The notes beneath the pieces are model-generated. The model was not told the DNA's origin. It saw only the letters and a program-made list of their open reading frames with translations, and ran no database searches. Positions 29,066 through 37,768 of a stretch of DNA of 64,000 nucleotides are shown here, piece by piece; the first letter of the stretch is position 1; each line of letters starts with the position of its first letter. The position numbers and the translations under genes were made by a program. Source of the DNA: Sinomonas albida (lineage in GTDB: Bacteria; Actinomycetota; Actinomycetes; Actinomycetales; Micrococcaceae); NCBI RefSeq assembly GCF_004919045.1, contig NZ_SWDW01000001.1:62001-126000 (forward strand). The letters run 5' to 3'.

Positions 29066-29308
29066 GAGTTGGTGTACCCGAGACGGGTTCGGGCGGGGAG
29101 TTGGTGTACCCGAGACGGGTTGGGGCGGGGAGTTGGTGTACCCGAGATGGGTTGGGGCGGGGAGTTGGTGTACCCGAGACGGGTTGGGGCGGGGAGTTGG
29201 TGTACCCGAGACGGGTTGGGGCGGGGAGTTGGTGTACCCGAGATGGGTTGGGGCGGGGAGTTGGTGTACCCGAGATGGGTTGGGTGGGGAGTTGGTGTAC
29301 CCGAGACG
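29066..29308 (-). repeat. minus-orientation repeat array of eight 32-bp units after rnhA
   Basis: GTTGGTGTACCCGAGACGGG-type units start at about 29068 and repeat at 32-bp intervals for eight copies (the last interval is 31). Their reverse complement begins CGTCTCGGGTACA, nearly the core of the array after groEL, but in the opposite direction. On the minus strand the first unit begins directly at the stop codon of the RNase HI gene. The small changes are A/G at one site and a few G/T. Confidence 0.88.
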
Positions 29309-30352
29309 TCAGGCCTCCGGCGTCCCCTGATGGAAGCGGAGGCGCCAGCGGCCGTCCACGCGCTGCCACAGAGAGCTGCGGAGGCAGGAACCTTCGGCAC
29401 TCTGGGTCCGGTAGACAAGCTGGATGAGGTCGGGACCGAGCGGTGTGGCGTCGAGGAGCTCGAACGAGACGCTCAGATCCGGGTTCTGGACCAGGGCGTC
29501 CACGATCTCGTCGCGGTTCCAGAGGCGGCCCGACTGCCCGATTTCGCGATACTCGGGGTGGAGAAGGTACGCGAGCTGCCCGAAGTCCGCGCGGGTCTCC
29601 GGGTCGAGGAGTTCCTGCTCGAGCTCGATGGCCGCGTCCAGATCTAAATGACCCGGGAACGTCCCCTCGACGGGCCCGTCACTCACCGGAAGATCCCCGA
29701 ACAGTTCCTCCTGGACCGGCTCAATCTCGTGCTCGGGCTGCGGCGCAGCCGTTCGGTCCTGGACTCGCGTGGCGACCGCTCTGGAACCAGCGGGTGCAAC
29801 AGCCGTGGCTGCGGCCGGCCCTTGGACGCTCCTGGCCCCTGACGGCGCGGCGGGGGCTCGGACTTCGGCAGGATCGGCCGAAGGACCGCCCTCGAAGCCG
29901 GGGCCCTCCACGGGCGCGACCCCGGCCTGATACGCCGTAGCGCACGCCCGTGCCCGCTGGTCTGCGGCCTCGTTGAGAGAGTGCCCGGCGTGGCCCTTGA
30001 CCCATTCGAAGGTGTAGGAGCGGCCCGCGAGCTCCTGATCGATCTGCCGGAGGAGCTCGACGTTGAGCACGGGCTTGCCGTCGGCCTTCTTCCATCCGCG
30101 ACGCTTCCAGCCGGGCATCCACTTCGTCACGCAGTTGATCACGTACTGGCTGTCGCACAGGATCCGCAGAGGCTCTTCGGGCACATGTGCGGTTTCACGG
30201 AATAGGTCGAGCACCGCCATGAGCTCGCCCTGGTTGTTCGTGCCGTGAGGCCATCCTCCAGCGTGCCAGGTGTCCTCATCCACGTACCAGGCCCATCCGG
30301 CAGGGCCGGGATTGCCGAGGGCGGAGCCGTCTGCGGCGGCGGTGATCGTCAT
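29309..30352 (-). CDS. rnhA: RNase HI fused to a C-terminal SnoaL/DUF4440-like domain
   Basis: The 347-residue product begins with a complete RNase HI domain that cleaves RNA in RNA-DNA hybrids. The acidic catalytic set is Asp8 (ADGSALGNPG), Glu43 (NQGELMAV), Asp67 (CDSQYV) and Asp131 (NEAADQRA). After an Ala/Pro-rich linker of about 80 residues, residues from about 225 form an NTF2/SnoaL-like DUF4440 fold (ELEQELLDPETRADFGQLAYLL, then WQRVDGRWRLRFHQGTP). ATG 30352 was chosen because AGGAT lies upstream and the RNase fold starts at its third residue. The second domain is of unknown role. The stop codon abuts the repeat array. Confidence 0.86.
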   Translation of the reverse strand: MTITAAADGSALGNPGPAGWAWYVDEDTWHAGGWPHGTNNQGELMAVLDLFRETAHVPEEPLRILCDSQYVINCVTKWMPGWKRRGWKKADGKPVLNVELLRQIDQELAGRSYTFEWVKGHAGHSLNEAADQRARACATAYQAGVAPVEGPGFEGGPSADPAEVRAPAAPSGARSVQGPAAATAVAPAGSRAVATRVQDRTAAPQPEHEIEPVQEELFGDLPVSDGPVEGTFPGHLDLDAAIELEQELLDPETRADFGQLAYLLHPEYREIGQSGRLWNRDEIVDALVQNPDLSVSFELLDATPLGPDLIQLVYRTQSAEGSCLRSSLWQRVDGRWRLRFHQGTPEA

Positions 30353-30430
30353 GCCGACCATCCTGCCAGACACCGCCGACACGCCAGCGCAGCGTCCGCT
30401 TCACAGCCCGGCCCCGCCCTCGGGCCGAGG

Positions 30431-30718
30431 CTACTGGAACAGCCGGGCATTGCTCCCCTCGACCTCGGAGTAGGCCAAGCTCGCGTGCCGGAGCGCGGCC
30501 GCAATCGCGTCGAGCGTCGTGTGCACCTGGGTCTCCGCAACTCCCCACTGCGCCACGACGGCCTGGAAGTTGGTCGCGGCCTGCCCTTGCCAGCTGCCCT
30601 GGAGATCCTCGAGGGCTCCCCGCATGCCCAGGACTTCGGCCCTCAGGCTCTCAATCGTCGCGGCGACCCTCTGGGCGCTCGCGTCCATGTGTTCGGTGTC
30701 GGCCCTCAGCACAGCCAT
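30431..30718 (-). CDS. WXG100-family (ESAT-6-like) small secreted protein
   Basis: This 95-residue protein is a helical hairpin with the WxG turn (LQGSWQGQAATNF near residue 42), the mark of WXG100 type VII secretion substrates. The C-terminal helix ends in YSEVEGSNARL, so the YxxxE export signal is present (Y..VE). An AGGGGGA ribosome binding site precedes ATG 30718. No ESX ATPase or partner WXG100 gene is nearby, so it is an orphan. Homodimers are common among orphan members. Confidence 0.87.
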   Translation of the reverse strand: MAVLRADTEHMDASAQRVAATIESLRAEVLGMRGALEDLQGSWQGQAATNFQAVVAQWGVAETQVHTTLDAIAAALRHASLAYSEVEGSNARLFQ

Positions 30719-30820
30719 GATGCATCCCCCTCATGCGGGCGGGCCCCCTGCCCGACGTCACCACGAGCCTAGGGACGCCCGCGCGCCCACGGCAGCCGGC
30801 CGCCGTCGTATGTGAAGAAC

Positions 30821-32365
30821 TCAGCGGGGTGCAGACCGGTCGGGGTGAATTGAAGACGCTGCCTCGGGCCCCGCAAGCGGGACGCGGCCGACCTTGGGCG
30901 GCTCCGCGGGAGGTTCGGGAATGGGCTTGAACGGCAGCTCGATCACGAACGTCGCCCCGCCGCCCGGCGTGGCGCGATGGCGCACGTGCCCGCCATGCGC
31001 CCCGACGATTGCCGCGACGATGGCGAGCCCGAGCCCCGTGCCGCCGGTCTCGCGCGTGCGCGACGTGTCCGCGCGGTAGAAGCGCTCGAAGATCTTGGGG
31101 GAGTCCTTCTCGGAGATGCCCGCCCCGTGGTCCCGCAGCTCCAGCACGGAGAGGCGCCGATCGCCGTCGTGCCTCGTGCCCACGGCGATCTCGAGCGGGG
31201 TCCCGGCCGGCGTGTAGGCGAGGGCATTGCCCACGAGGTTCCCGACGACCTGCCGCAGCCGCCCCTCGTCGCCGAGCGCCGGCGCGGCGGCCGGTCCGTG
31301 CCCGTCAGAGAGGCCCACGAGCCGCACGCTCCGGTCCGGGGCGGACGCCTGCGTATCCACGACGGCGTCGTGCCCGATGGGCAGCAGGTCCACCGGTCGG
31401 AGGACCACGGGGCGCTGCTCGTCGATGCGTGCGAGCGTCAGCAGGTCCTCGACCATGGTGCCCATGCGCTTCGCCTCGCTCTCGATCCGGCCCATGGCCG
31501 TCCCGACGTCGTCCGCCGTCGCGAGCGCCCCGTGCCGGTACAGCTCGGAGAACCCGCGGATCGTCACGAGCGGCGTCCGGAGCTCGTGCGAGGCATCGGA
31601 CACGAAGCGGCGCATGCGCGCCTCGGATTCGGTCCGGTCCTGGAACGCCCGCTCGATGTGCGCGAGCATCGCGTTGAGCGACGAGGAGAGCCGCCCGAGC
31701 TCGGTGCCGGGGGCCTCCTCGTCGACGCGCTGCGACAGGTCGCCGGCCGCGATCGCGGCCGCGGTCTTCTCGACCCGGCGGAGCGGACGGAACGCCCGCG
31801 TCACGGTCCACGAGGCCACGAAGAACACGACAGCAAGCGCGAGCACGCCCACCACGATCTCGAGCAGGAGCGTGTGGTTCATCGCGTCGTCGACGCTCGT
31901 GAGCGGGAGCGCGATGAGCATCGCGGCGCGTTCGCCGGTGCTCGTGATCCGCACGGGGATCGCGATGTACCGCCAGTCCGAGTCGTGGTCGGTGCCGTTG
32001 GCCTGCCGGATGGTCTGGCTCGCCTGCATCTCCTGGGCCTGGTCCGCTGTGAGGGCGGGGACGTCGGGCCGCACCTCGTTGGTGTTCGGAACCGGGTAGA
32101 TCCGCGGGGGCGCCCCGGCCGTGTAGAGCACGAGCGTGTAGTCGGACGGCAGGATCGGGTTGGGCGTGGTGAGGAGGTCGATGTCCTGGTTCTGCCGCGC
32201 ATAGTCGGAGGCGTCTAGGAGCTTCGCGTCGACCTGGCTCACCAGGAAGGTGTGCAGCTGGGTGAGGGTGCCCGCGCTCGTGAAGACGATCGCCGCGGTA
32301 AGGAGCACCATCATGATGGCGACGAGCTGCGAGCGCAGCGACGCCTTCTTCCAGCGGGTTAGCAC
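30821..32365 (-). CDS. two-component sensor histidine kinase
   Basis: This 514-residue kinase has two membrane helices (near 13-33 and 165-187) flanking an extracellular domain of about 130 residues. A HAMP linker follows, then a HisKA domain with the phosphoacceptor His in SDASHELRTPLV (near 258), and a HATPase domain with N box NLVGNALAYTP, G1 DHGAGI and G2 GGTGLGLAIV. A Pro-rich tail of about 40 residues ends it. GTG 32365 lies one base after the regulator's stop. The signal is unknown. The pair resembles actinobacterial PhoR/TcrY-type systems. Confidence 0.92.
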   Translation of the reverse strand: MLTRWKKASLRSQLVAIMMVLLTAAIVFTSAGTLTQLHTFLVSQVDAKLLDASDYARQNQDIDLLTTPNPILPSDYTLVLYTAGAPPRIYPVPNTNEVRPDVPALTADQAQEMQASQTIRQANGTDHDSDWRYIAIPVRITSTGERAAMLIALPLTSVDDAMNHTLLLEIVVGVLALAVVFFVASWTVTRAFRPLRRVEKTAAAIAAGDLSQRVDEEAPGTELGRLSSSLNAMLAHIERAFQDRTESEARMRRFVSDASHELRTPLVTIRGFSELYRHGALATADDVGTAMGRIESEAKRMGTMVEDLLTLARIDEQRPVVLRPVDLLPIGHDAVVDTQASAPDRSVRLVGLSDGHGPAAAPALGDEGRLRQVVGNLVGNALAYTPAGTPLEIAVGTRHDGDRRLSVLELRDHGAGISEKDSPKIFERFYRADTSRTRETGGTGLGLAIVAAIVGAHGGHVRHRATPGGGATFVIELPFKPIPEPPAEPPKVGRVPLAGPEAASSIHPDRSAPR

Positions 32366-32366
32366 G

Positions 32367-33071
32367 TCAGCGCTTCTCGGCCGTCCTGAGCACGTAGCCC
32401 ACGCCGCGCTTGGTCTGGATGAGGCTCGGCCCGTTCGCGTCGACCTTCCGGCGCAGGTACGAGATGTAGGACTCCACGATCGAGGCGTCGCCGTTGAAGT
32501 CGTACTCCCAGACATGGTCGAGGATCTGCGACTTCGAGAGCACGCGGTTCGGGTTGAGCATCATGTAGCGCAGGAGCTTGAACTCCGTGGGGGAGAGGTC
32601 GATCGTGAGGCCGCCTCGCCGCACCTCGTGCGCGTCGTCGTCGAGCTCGAGGTCATCGACGCGGATCACGGCGTCGTCGTCGAGGATGGGCTGCGTGCGC
32701 CGCAGCACGGCGCGGATGCGCGCCACGACCTCGTCGAGGCTGAACGGCTTCGTGACGTAGTCGTCGCCGCCCACCGTGAGGCCCTGGACCTTGTCCTCGG
32801 TCTCGTCCTTCGCAGTGAGGAACAGGACGGGCACGTAGCGGCCAGACGCGCGCAGCTTGCGGGTCACGGTGAATCCGTCCATGTCCGGGAGCATCACATC
32901 GAGCACCATGAGGTCCGGCGCGTGCTCCTCTGCAGCCGCGAGGGCCTCGCGGCCGTTGCTCGCCGCGACGACCTCGAATCCCGCGAAGCGCAGGGACGTC
33001 GAGAGGAGCTCGCGGATGTTCGGCTCGTCGTCGACGACGAGGAGCTTGGCTTCGGGTCCGGTCTTCTTCAC
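32367..33071 (-). CDS. OmpR/PhoP-type response regulator
   Basis: The 234-residue regulator has a receiver domain with Asp58 as phosphoacceptor (VLDVMLPDMDG) and Lys108 (TKPFS), followed by a winged-helix DNA-binding domain. That domain includes LSPTEFKLLRYMMLNPNRVLS and ESYISYLRRKVD, and the end (TKRGVGYVLR) is close to mycobacterial PhoP/TcrX types. The GTG start at 33071 has only a weak ribosome binding site. Upstream at 33090-33121 two direct repeats suggest autoregulation. The histidine kinase gene follows with a one-base gap. Confidence 0.93.
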   Translation of the reverse strand: MKKTGPEAKLLVVDDEPNIRELLSTSLRFAGFEVVAASNGREALAAAEEHAPDLMVLDVMLPDMDGFTVTRKLRASGRYVPVLFLTAKDETEDKVQGLTVGGDDYVTKPFSLDEVVARIRAVLRRTQPILDDDAVIRVDDLELDDDAHEVRRGGLTIDLSPTEFKLLRYMMLNPNRVLSKSQILDHVWEYDFNGDASIVESYISYLRRKVDANGPSLIQTKRGVGYVLRTAEKR

Positions 33072-33089
33072 GTTCCCATCGTGCGCTCA

Positions 33090-33121
33090 GTTTCTGAGAA
33101 TCGGCTGGATGGTTTCTGTGA
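33090..33121 (-). promoter_or_regulatory. direct repeats upstream of the response regulator gene
   Basis: GTTTCTGAGA (33090-33099) and GTTTCTGTGA (33112-33121), read on the plus strand, are spaced 22 bp apart, two helical turns. OmpR-family dimers bind direct repeats of about 11-bp phasing, so this is a candidate autoregulatory site 19 bp upstream of the start codon. Confidence 0.4.
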
Positions 33122-33243
33122 GCGGATGGCGGCGCGGCTGGGTGGCGGCTCGGCGGATCCGGGGCGGTTCCGAGGCGTGCGCACGACGGCGCGCGCTCGC
33201 CCAGGCAGCGGACCGCGCCGCCCGCACGACTGCGCACGCGGCT

Positions 33244-34884
33244 TCAGCCGGCGAGGTCCCCAGCGTCGACAATCCGGTACGCATAGCCCTGCTCCGCAAG
33301 GAACCGCTGCCGCTTCGCGGCGAACTCCTGGTCGAGCGTGTCGCGGGCCACGAGCGCGTAGAAGCGGGCCGAGCGGCCGTCCGCCTTGGGCCGCAGGAGC
33401 CGCCCGAGGCGCTGGGCCTCCTCCTGCCGCGAGCCGAACGAGCCCGAAACCTGCACGGCGACGGACGCCTCGGGCAGGTCGATGGAGAAGTTCGCGACCT
33501 TCGAGACGACGAGCCGACTGATCTCGCCCGAGCGGAACGCGTCGAAGAGCCGCTGCCGCTCCTTCACACTCGTTGAGCCCTTGATCACGGGCGCGTCGAT
33601 CCGCTCGCCGATCTCGTCGAGCTGGTCGATGTACTGCCCGATCACGAGGAGCTGCTCGCCAGCGTGCCGGCGCACGATCTGCTCGACGACGGCCGTCTTC
33701 GTCTCGCTCGAAGCGCACAGGCGGTACTTGTCGGCATCCTCGGCCATCGCGTACGCCATGCGCTCGTCACGGGGGAGGTCCACGCGGACCTCGACGCAGT
33801 CTGCGGGGGCGATGTACCCCTGAGCCTCGATGTCCTTCCATGGTGCGTCGTAGCGCTTCGGACCGATGAGCGAGAACACCTCGCCCTCGCGCCCGTCCTC
33901 GCGCACGAGCGTCGCGGTGAGCCCCAGACGACGGCGGGCCTGCAGGTCCGCCGTCATGCGGAAGATGGGCGCGGGGAGCAGATGCACCTCGTCGTACACG
34001 ATGAGGCCCCAGTCGTTCTTGTCGACGAGCTCGAGGTGGGGGTAGAGGCCGCCGCGCTTGACCGTGAGCACCTGGTAGGTCGCGATCGTGACCGGCCGCA
34101 CCTCCTTGACGGAGCCCGAGTACTCGCCGATCTCCTCCTCGGTGAGGCTCGTGCGCTTGAGCAGCTCGTCCTTCCACTGCCGCGCCGCAACCGTGTTCGT
34201 CACGAGGATGAGCGTCGTGGTGGACGACTGCGCCATCGCCGCGGCGCCCACGAGCGTCTTCCCCGCACCGCACGGAAGGACGACGACGCCGCTGCCGCCG
34301 GCCCAGAAGTTCTCCGCGGCGAGCTGCTGGTAGGGGCGAAGGGACCAGCCCTTCTGTTCGAGCGCGATGGGGTGTGGGGTCCCGTCGACGTAGCCGGCGC
34401 GGTCGTCGGCCGGCCAGCCGATCTTGAGCAGCGCCTGCTTGAGTTGGCCGCGCTGGGACGAGTGCACGACAACCGTCTCGCCGTCGATGCGCGGACCCAG
34501 AAGGGGTTCGATCTTCTTGGCCCGGAGGACCTCCTCGAGCACGGGGTAGTCGTCCGTGCGCATCACGAGCCCGTGCTGCGGATCCTTCTCGAGCCGCAGC
34601 CGCCCGTAGCGCGACATGGTCTCCTCGATGTCGACGAGGAGGGCGTGCGGCACCGGGTACCGCGAGTAGGTGAGGAGCGTGTCGAGGACGCGCTCGGCGT
34701 CGATCCCGGCCGCGCGGGCGTTCCAGAGGCCCAGCGGCGTGACGCGGTAGGTGTGCACGTGCTCGGGCGCGCGCTCGAGCTCGGCGAACGCAGCGATCGC
34801 GTGGCGCGCCTCGGTGGACTGCTCATGGTCGACCTCGAGCAGGATCGTCTTGTCGCTCTGGACGATGAGCGGACCGTCAGTCAC
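33244..34884 (-). CDS. XPB/Rad25-type DNA repair helicase
   Basis: This 546-residue superfamily 2 helicase is of the actinobacterial XPB type, a relative of the eukaryotic TFIIH 3'-5' helicase. An N-terminal damage-recognition-like domain (about 1-180) precedes the helicase core. Core motifs include LPCGAGKTLVG (Walker A, about 212), YDEVHLLP (DExx, about 305), GLTATLVREDGREGE and QRLGRLLRPK. It acts in DNA opening and repair, but its bacterial pathway is not settled. GTG 34884 has a GGAGG ribosome binding site five bases upstream. The XPB-associated protein lies 76 bp upstream in the same direction. Confidence 0.93.
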   Translation of the reverse strand: MTDGPLIVQSDKTILLEVDHEQSTEARHAIAAFAELERAPEHVHTYRVTPLGLWNARAAGIDAERVLDTLLTYSRYPVPHALLVDIEETMSRYGRLRLEKDPQHGLVMRTDDYPVLEEVLRAKKIEPLLGPRIDGETVVVHSSQRGQLKQALLKIGWPADDRAGYVDGTPHPIALEQKGWSLRPYQQLAAENFWAGGSGVVVLPCGAGKTLVGAAAMAQSSTTTLILVTNTVAARQWKDELLKRTSLTEEEIGEYSGSVKEVRPVTIATYQVLTVKRGGLYPHLELVDKNDWGLIVYDEVHLLPAPIFRMTADLQARRRLGLTATLVREDGREGEVFSLIGPKRYDAPWKDIEAQGYIAPADCVEVRVDLPRDERMAYAMAEDADKYRLCASSETKTAVVEQIVRRHAGEQLLVIGQYIDQLDEIGERIDAPVIKGSTSVKERQRLFDAFRSGEISRLVVSKVANFSIDLPEASVAVQVSGSFGSRQEEAQRLGRLLRPKADGRSARFYALVARDTLDQEFAAKRQRFLAEQGYAYRIVDAGDLAG

Positions 34885-34960
34885 CGGGGCCTCCTTGCAA
34901 GGTTCGGGCCTCCCGGCGGGCGACCCCGCCGATCAGGCCAGCTCGGCGCCGTCCGGCTGA

Positions 34961-37354
34961 TTACGCGAGTTCAACGTCGATAATACGGTGCACGCTCAGC
35001 ACGCGCTCGGTCTCGCGTTCAGGGTCGAAGACGCGCACGCGGCCCGCCGAAATGGAGACGGGGCGCAGCTCCTCGACGGTCGAATTCCCGAGGGCATCGA
35101 CGATATTCAGGCGAACGGCCCGCTTGAGCCGGATGGCCTTCTGGAGCGTCTCGATGCCGAGCATCGGCGCCGCCTCCTCGCCATTGCCGCCCACCGCCGA
35201 CTGGTTCCGCAGAATGCCAAGCTGGGCTTCGACGTCGTCCGGGTGGGGGATCACGGGCTGCGGCGTCGGCACGAGCAGTCCCGGCGCCGCCGGGCCGCGG
35301 AGCCGCTGGAGGCGCACGGCGGGATCGAGCGAGGTGTCGACGGCGGGGGCGAGCCCCAGCTCGCGGAGCACGGTCGCCGCCTCCTGGGGCGAGGCGTTGC
35401 TCACGACGACGGTGGGCGCGATCTGCGTCAGGCCCAGCTGGGCGGCGGACGGCTCGCGCAGAAGTCCCGCGATCGAGGCCTCGTCGTCGCTCACGATGAA
35501 TGAGCCGGCGCGCCCCACCCGGATGCGCCCGTAGCGTGCCGCGGTGTCCTCGACGAGATACGCGAGAGGCTGCGGGACGTCCGTCTCGGCGTGCTCCTTG
35601 AGGAACGCCATGATGGATCCGGCGTCCTCCCCCGCATCAAGGGCGCGGCGCAGGCTCGCGGCGGAGAAGCGGTAGATCGTGGCGGGGCCGCGGCCCTCGG
35701 CGTCCGCGAGCAGCGAGAGGCGCCGGGAGAGTCCCGGCTCAAGGTACCCGGGAGCCACCGCGGTGAGGTCGGCCTGGAGCAGGATCCTGTCCACGCTCTG
35801 CGGCAGGATCTCGTCCAGGAGCGATCGCAGGCCCTCGAAGTCGCCGCGCAGCACGGCGGCCCCGGCGCGGGTCACGGCACCCGATCCGGTGAAGCCGATC
35901 ATCGCTGCCTCCGTGAGCACCCCTTCTAGGAGGCCGCGGAGACGGCGCGCGAGGCGGGGCTGGGCCCATTCGAGCCGACGCCGGATGTCGTCTGCCGTGA
36001 CCACGCTCGCGCGGCCTTCGGGTGAGTTGGCCTCCGCGCCGAGGTCAGCGGCGACCTCGAGGATGCGCCGGCGGACGCTCGCGGCGTCGGGGCGCTGCCC
36101 CTCGCCCGCGAGCGGCGCAAGCTGCCCGCCGCCCTCGGGGGACATCGCGAGCGATGGCAGGCGGGTCGAGTCGAGCCACGCCGTGGCGAGGAGGAGCCAT
36201 TGGTCGGGGCGGGCCATGCCGAGCCACGGCTCGGCGGACGTCGCGCGCCACGTCGAGGTATCGACGTCGAGCGTGATGATGCCCGCGGCGGCGGCGAGTT
36301 CAAGGCTGAGGACCGTCTGGTCGGCCTCGCAGCGCAGGACGGACGTGAGGCGCCGCAGTTCACGCGTGCCGACGCCGCCCGCGCGGAGCGTCTCGATGGG
36401 CCGCTCGGCGGCCTCGACGGCGAGCGCACTCACGAGGCGGAGGAGCTCGCCGATCGCGCCGAGCGCCGCGTTGCGCCTCAGCGCCGTGCTCGTCGTCGCC
36501 CTGGGAGCCGGCGGCGGGTCGAGCGATAGCTCGGGCACGATCCGGCCGCCGCGCAGCGCGAGGCCTACCGGCCGGGGCAGCTCGACGTGCTCATCGTCGA
36601 GCGGCACGAGGAAGCCGTGGGAGAGGAGCCAGTCGACGGGGTTGTCTGTGCGGCGCCCCGGCCGCACGCGCCCCTCCGCATGGGGAACGGCGCCCACCGG
36701 CCAGTTGGTGAACTTGGCCAGCACCTCGCGCGTGCGGTCCGGGGCGCCGTCGAGCGCCTCGGGCAGCCCTGCCCAGCGTTCGAGCGCGTAGGCGGCCGCG
36801 ATATGGTGCTCGACGGGCTGCTGCTGCACGGCCGCCGGGATCGCGTTGACGATGCTTGCGGCCCGCTCGGCGAAGAACTGCGACGCGGATGTGAGCTCGG
36901 TGTAGCAGCGGCCGAGCCCCGCGGGATAGCTCCCGAGGACCTCGCGGACCCGGGCGACCGGTTGGTAGTACCGGCGGCGGCTCCCCGAGGCGGAGTGGAT
37001 CGAGTCCGGGGGATCGGCGCGGTAGATGAGCGCGAGCTGGGAGAGCTCGGCGAGGATTGCGTCGAGTGTCCCGAGGGTCGCGTTGCCCACGGCGTGGCGC
37101 AGCTCGACGGCGCTGCCGCTGCGGCCCTCGTCCTCGTCGGTCGTCAGGACGAGGGCCTCGAGGACCTCGAGCTGCGGCTTGGAGAGCGTCTCGAGCGCGC
37201 GCTGGAGGCTTACCCTCGCGCAGGCCCGGGCGGCGAGGGCAGCGAAGTCGGGGACGCCGGGCATCATGAGGTCCGGCCTGGCGATGAAGAGCCTGCGCAG
37301 GGAGTCATTGCCCCGAGCGGTGAGTTCCTCGGCGAGAGCGCGGATAGACGACAT
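34961..37354 (-). CDS. helicase-associated (XPB_C13-type) protein, partner of XPB
   Basis: This 797-residue protein is of the large actinobacterial helicase-associated domain class encoded beside XPB. It has no Walker A motif, so it is not itself a helicase. The N-terminus (SSIRALAEELTARGNDSLRRLF) and a C-terminal domain from about residue 640 (LAYLVEDTAARYGRIRVGRAG, IETLQKAIRLKRAVRLNIVD, EETERVLSVHRIIDVEL) match the class. The last part has a WYL-like beta fold. It probably contacts DNA or regulates XPB. ATG 37354 is the first start before the conserved N-terminus. Confidence 0.85.
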   Translation of the reverse strand: MSSIRALAEELTARGNDSLRRLFIARPDLMMPGVPDFAALAARACARVSLQRALETLSKPQLEVLEALVLTTDEDEGRSGSAVELRHAVGNATLGTLDAILAELSQLALIYRADPPDSIHSASGSRRRYYQPVARVREVLGSYPAGLGRCYTELTSASQFFAERAASIVNAIPAAVQQQPVEHHIAAAYALERWAGLPEALDGAPDRTREVLAKFTNWPVGAVPHAEGRVRPGRRTDNPVDWLLSHGFLVPLDDEHVELPRPVGLALRGGRIVPELSLDPPPAPRATTSTALRRNAALGAIGELLRLVSALAVEAAERPIETLRAGGVGTRELRRLTSVLRCEADQTVLSLELAAAAGIITLDVDTSTWRATSAEPWLGMARPDQWLLLATAWLDSTRLPSLAMSPEGGGQLAPLAGEGQRPDAASVRRRILEVAADLGAEANSPEGRASVVTADDIRRRLEWAQPRLARRLRGLLEGVLTEAAMIGFTGSGAVTRAGAAVLRGDFEGLRSLLDEILPQSVDRILLQADLTAVAPGYLEPGLSRRLSLLADAEGRGPATIYRFSAASLRRALDAGEDAGSIMAFLKEHAETDVPQPLAYLVEDTAARYGRIRVGRAGSFIVSDDEASIAGLLREPSAAQLGLTQIAPTVVVSNASPQEAATVLRELGLAPAVDTSLDPAVRLQRLRGPAAPGLLVPTPQPVIPHPDDVEAQLGILRNQSAVGGNGEEAAPMLGIETLQKAIRLKRAVRLNIVDALGNSTVEELRPVSISAGRVRVFDPERETERVLSVHRIIDVELA

Positions 37355-37358
37355 GCCT

Positions 37359-37571
37359 TTAGCGCTTCCTCCGATCGATGAACCCCGCGACGAGCGCGGC
37401 GCCGAGCAGGGCGAACGCGACGGGGAGTCCATACAGCGTGACGCTGGCCATCCAGCCTGGCGGTGTCTGACCCGACGAGGCGAGACCGATGGCAAGGGCC
37501 ACCATGGCGAGGGAGAAGACCGCGACGGCGGCGCCGCCCCACGAGGCGGCGCGGCGGAATGTAGGCGCCAT
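37359..37571 (-). CDS. small two-helix membrane protein
   Basis: Starting at ATG 37571, this 70-residue protein has two hydrophobic helices (SWGGAAVAVFSLAMVALAIG and LYGLPVAFALLGAALVAGF) and a basic end (IDRRKR). TAGGTT ends seven bases before this ATG, so a leaderless start here is favoured over the in-frame ATG at 37622. The stop is four bases before the XPB partner's start, so the three genes form one operon. The function is unknown. Confidence 0.6.
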   Translation of the reverse strand: MAPTFRRAASWGGAAVAVFSLAMVALAIGLASSGQTPPGWMASVTLYGLPVAFALLGAALVAGFIDRRKR

Positions 37572-37768
37572 GACACCAAACCTAACAGCCGGACGCGACT
37601 CTGCGCTGGGTGCCTTAGTCATGTGAGTCGCGGTGTGCTTCGGGCGAACCGCGGCGTCGGCGTGCCGGGGCAGCCAGTAATCTAGGACATAGCGGCGCCG
37701 CGTTCGGCGCGCGCATCTCCTGTGAGCGGCCTTCGGGTCGCTTGCATCGACAGATTGGGGTCAGGGCA

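Noticed and set aside
28826-29308. CRISPR array
   Set aside because: The repeats are directly adjacent copies with no variable spacers, and no cas genes are present. It is an ordinary tandem repeat.
28933-29427. Short plus-strand frames made only of repeat translations (WCTRDGLGRGVGVP-type)
   Set aside because: They consist of the repeat unit read in frame and have no start signal or family. They are repeat artefacts.
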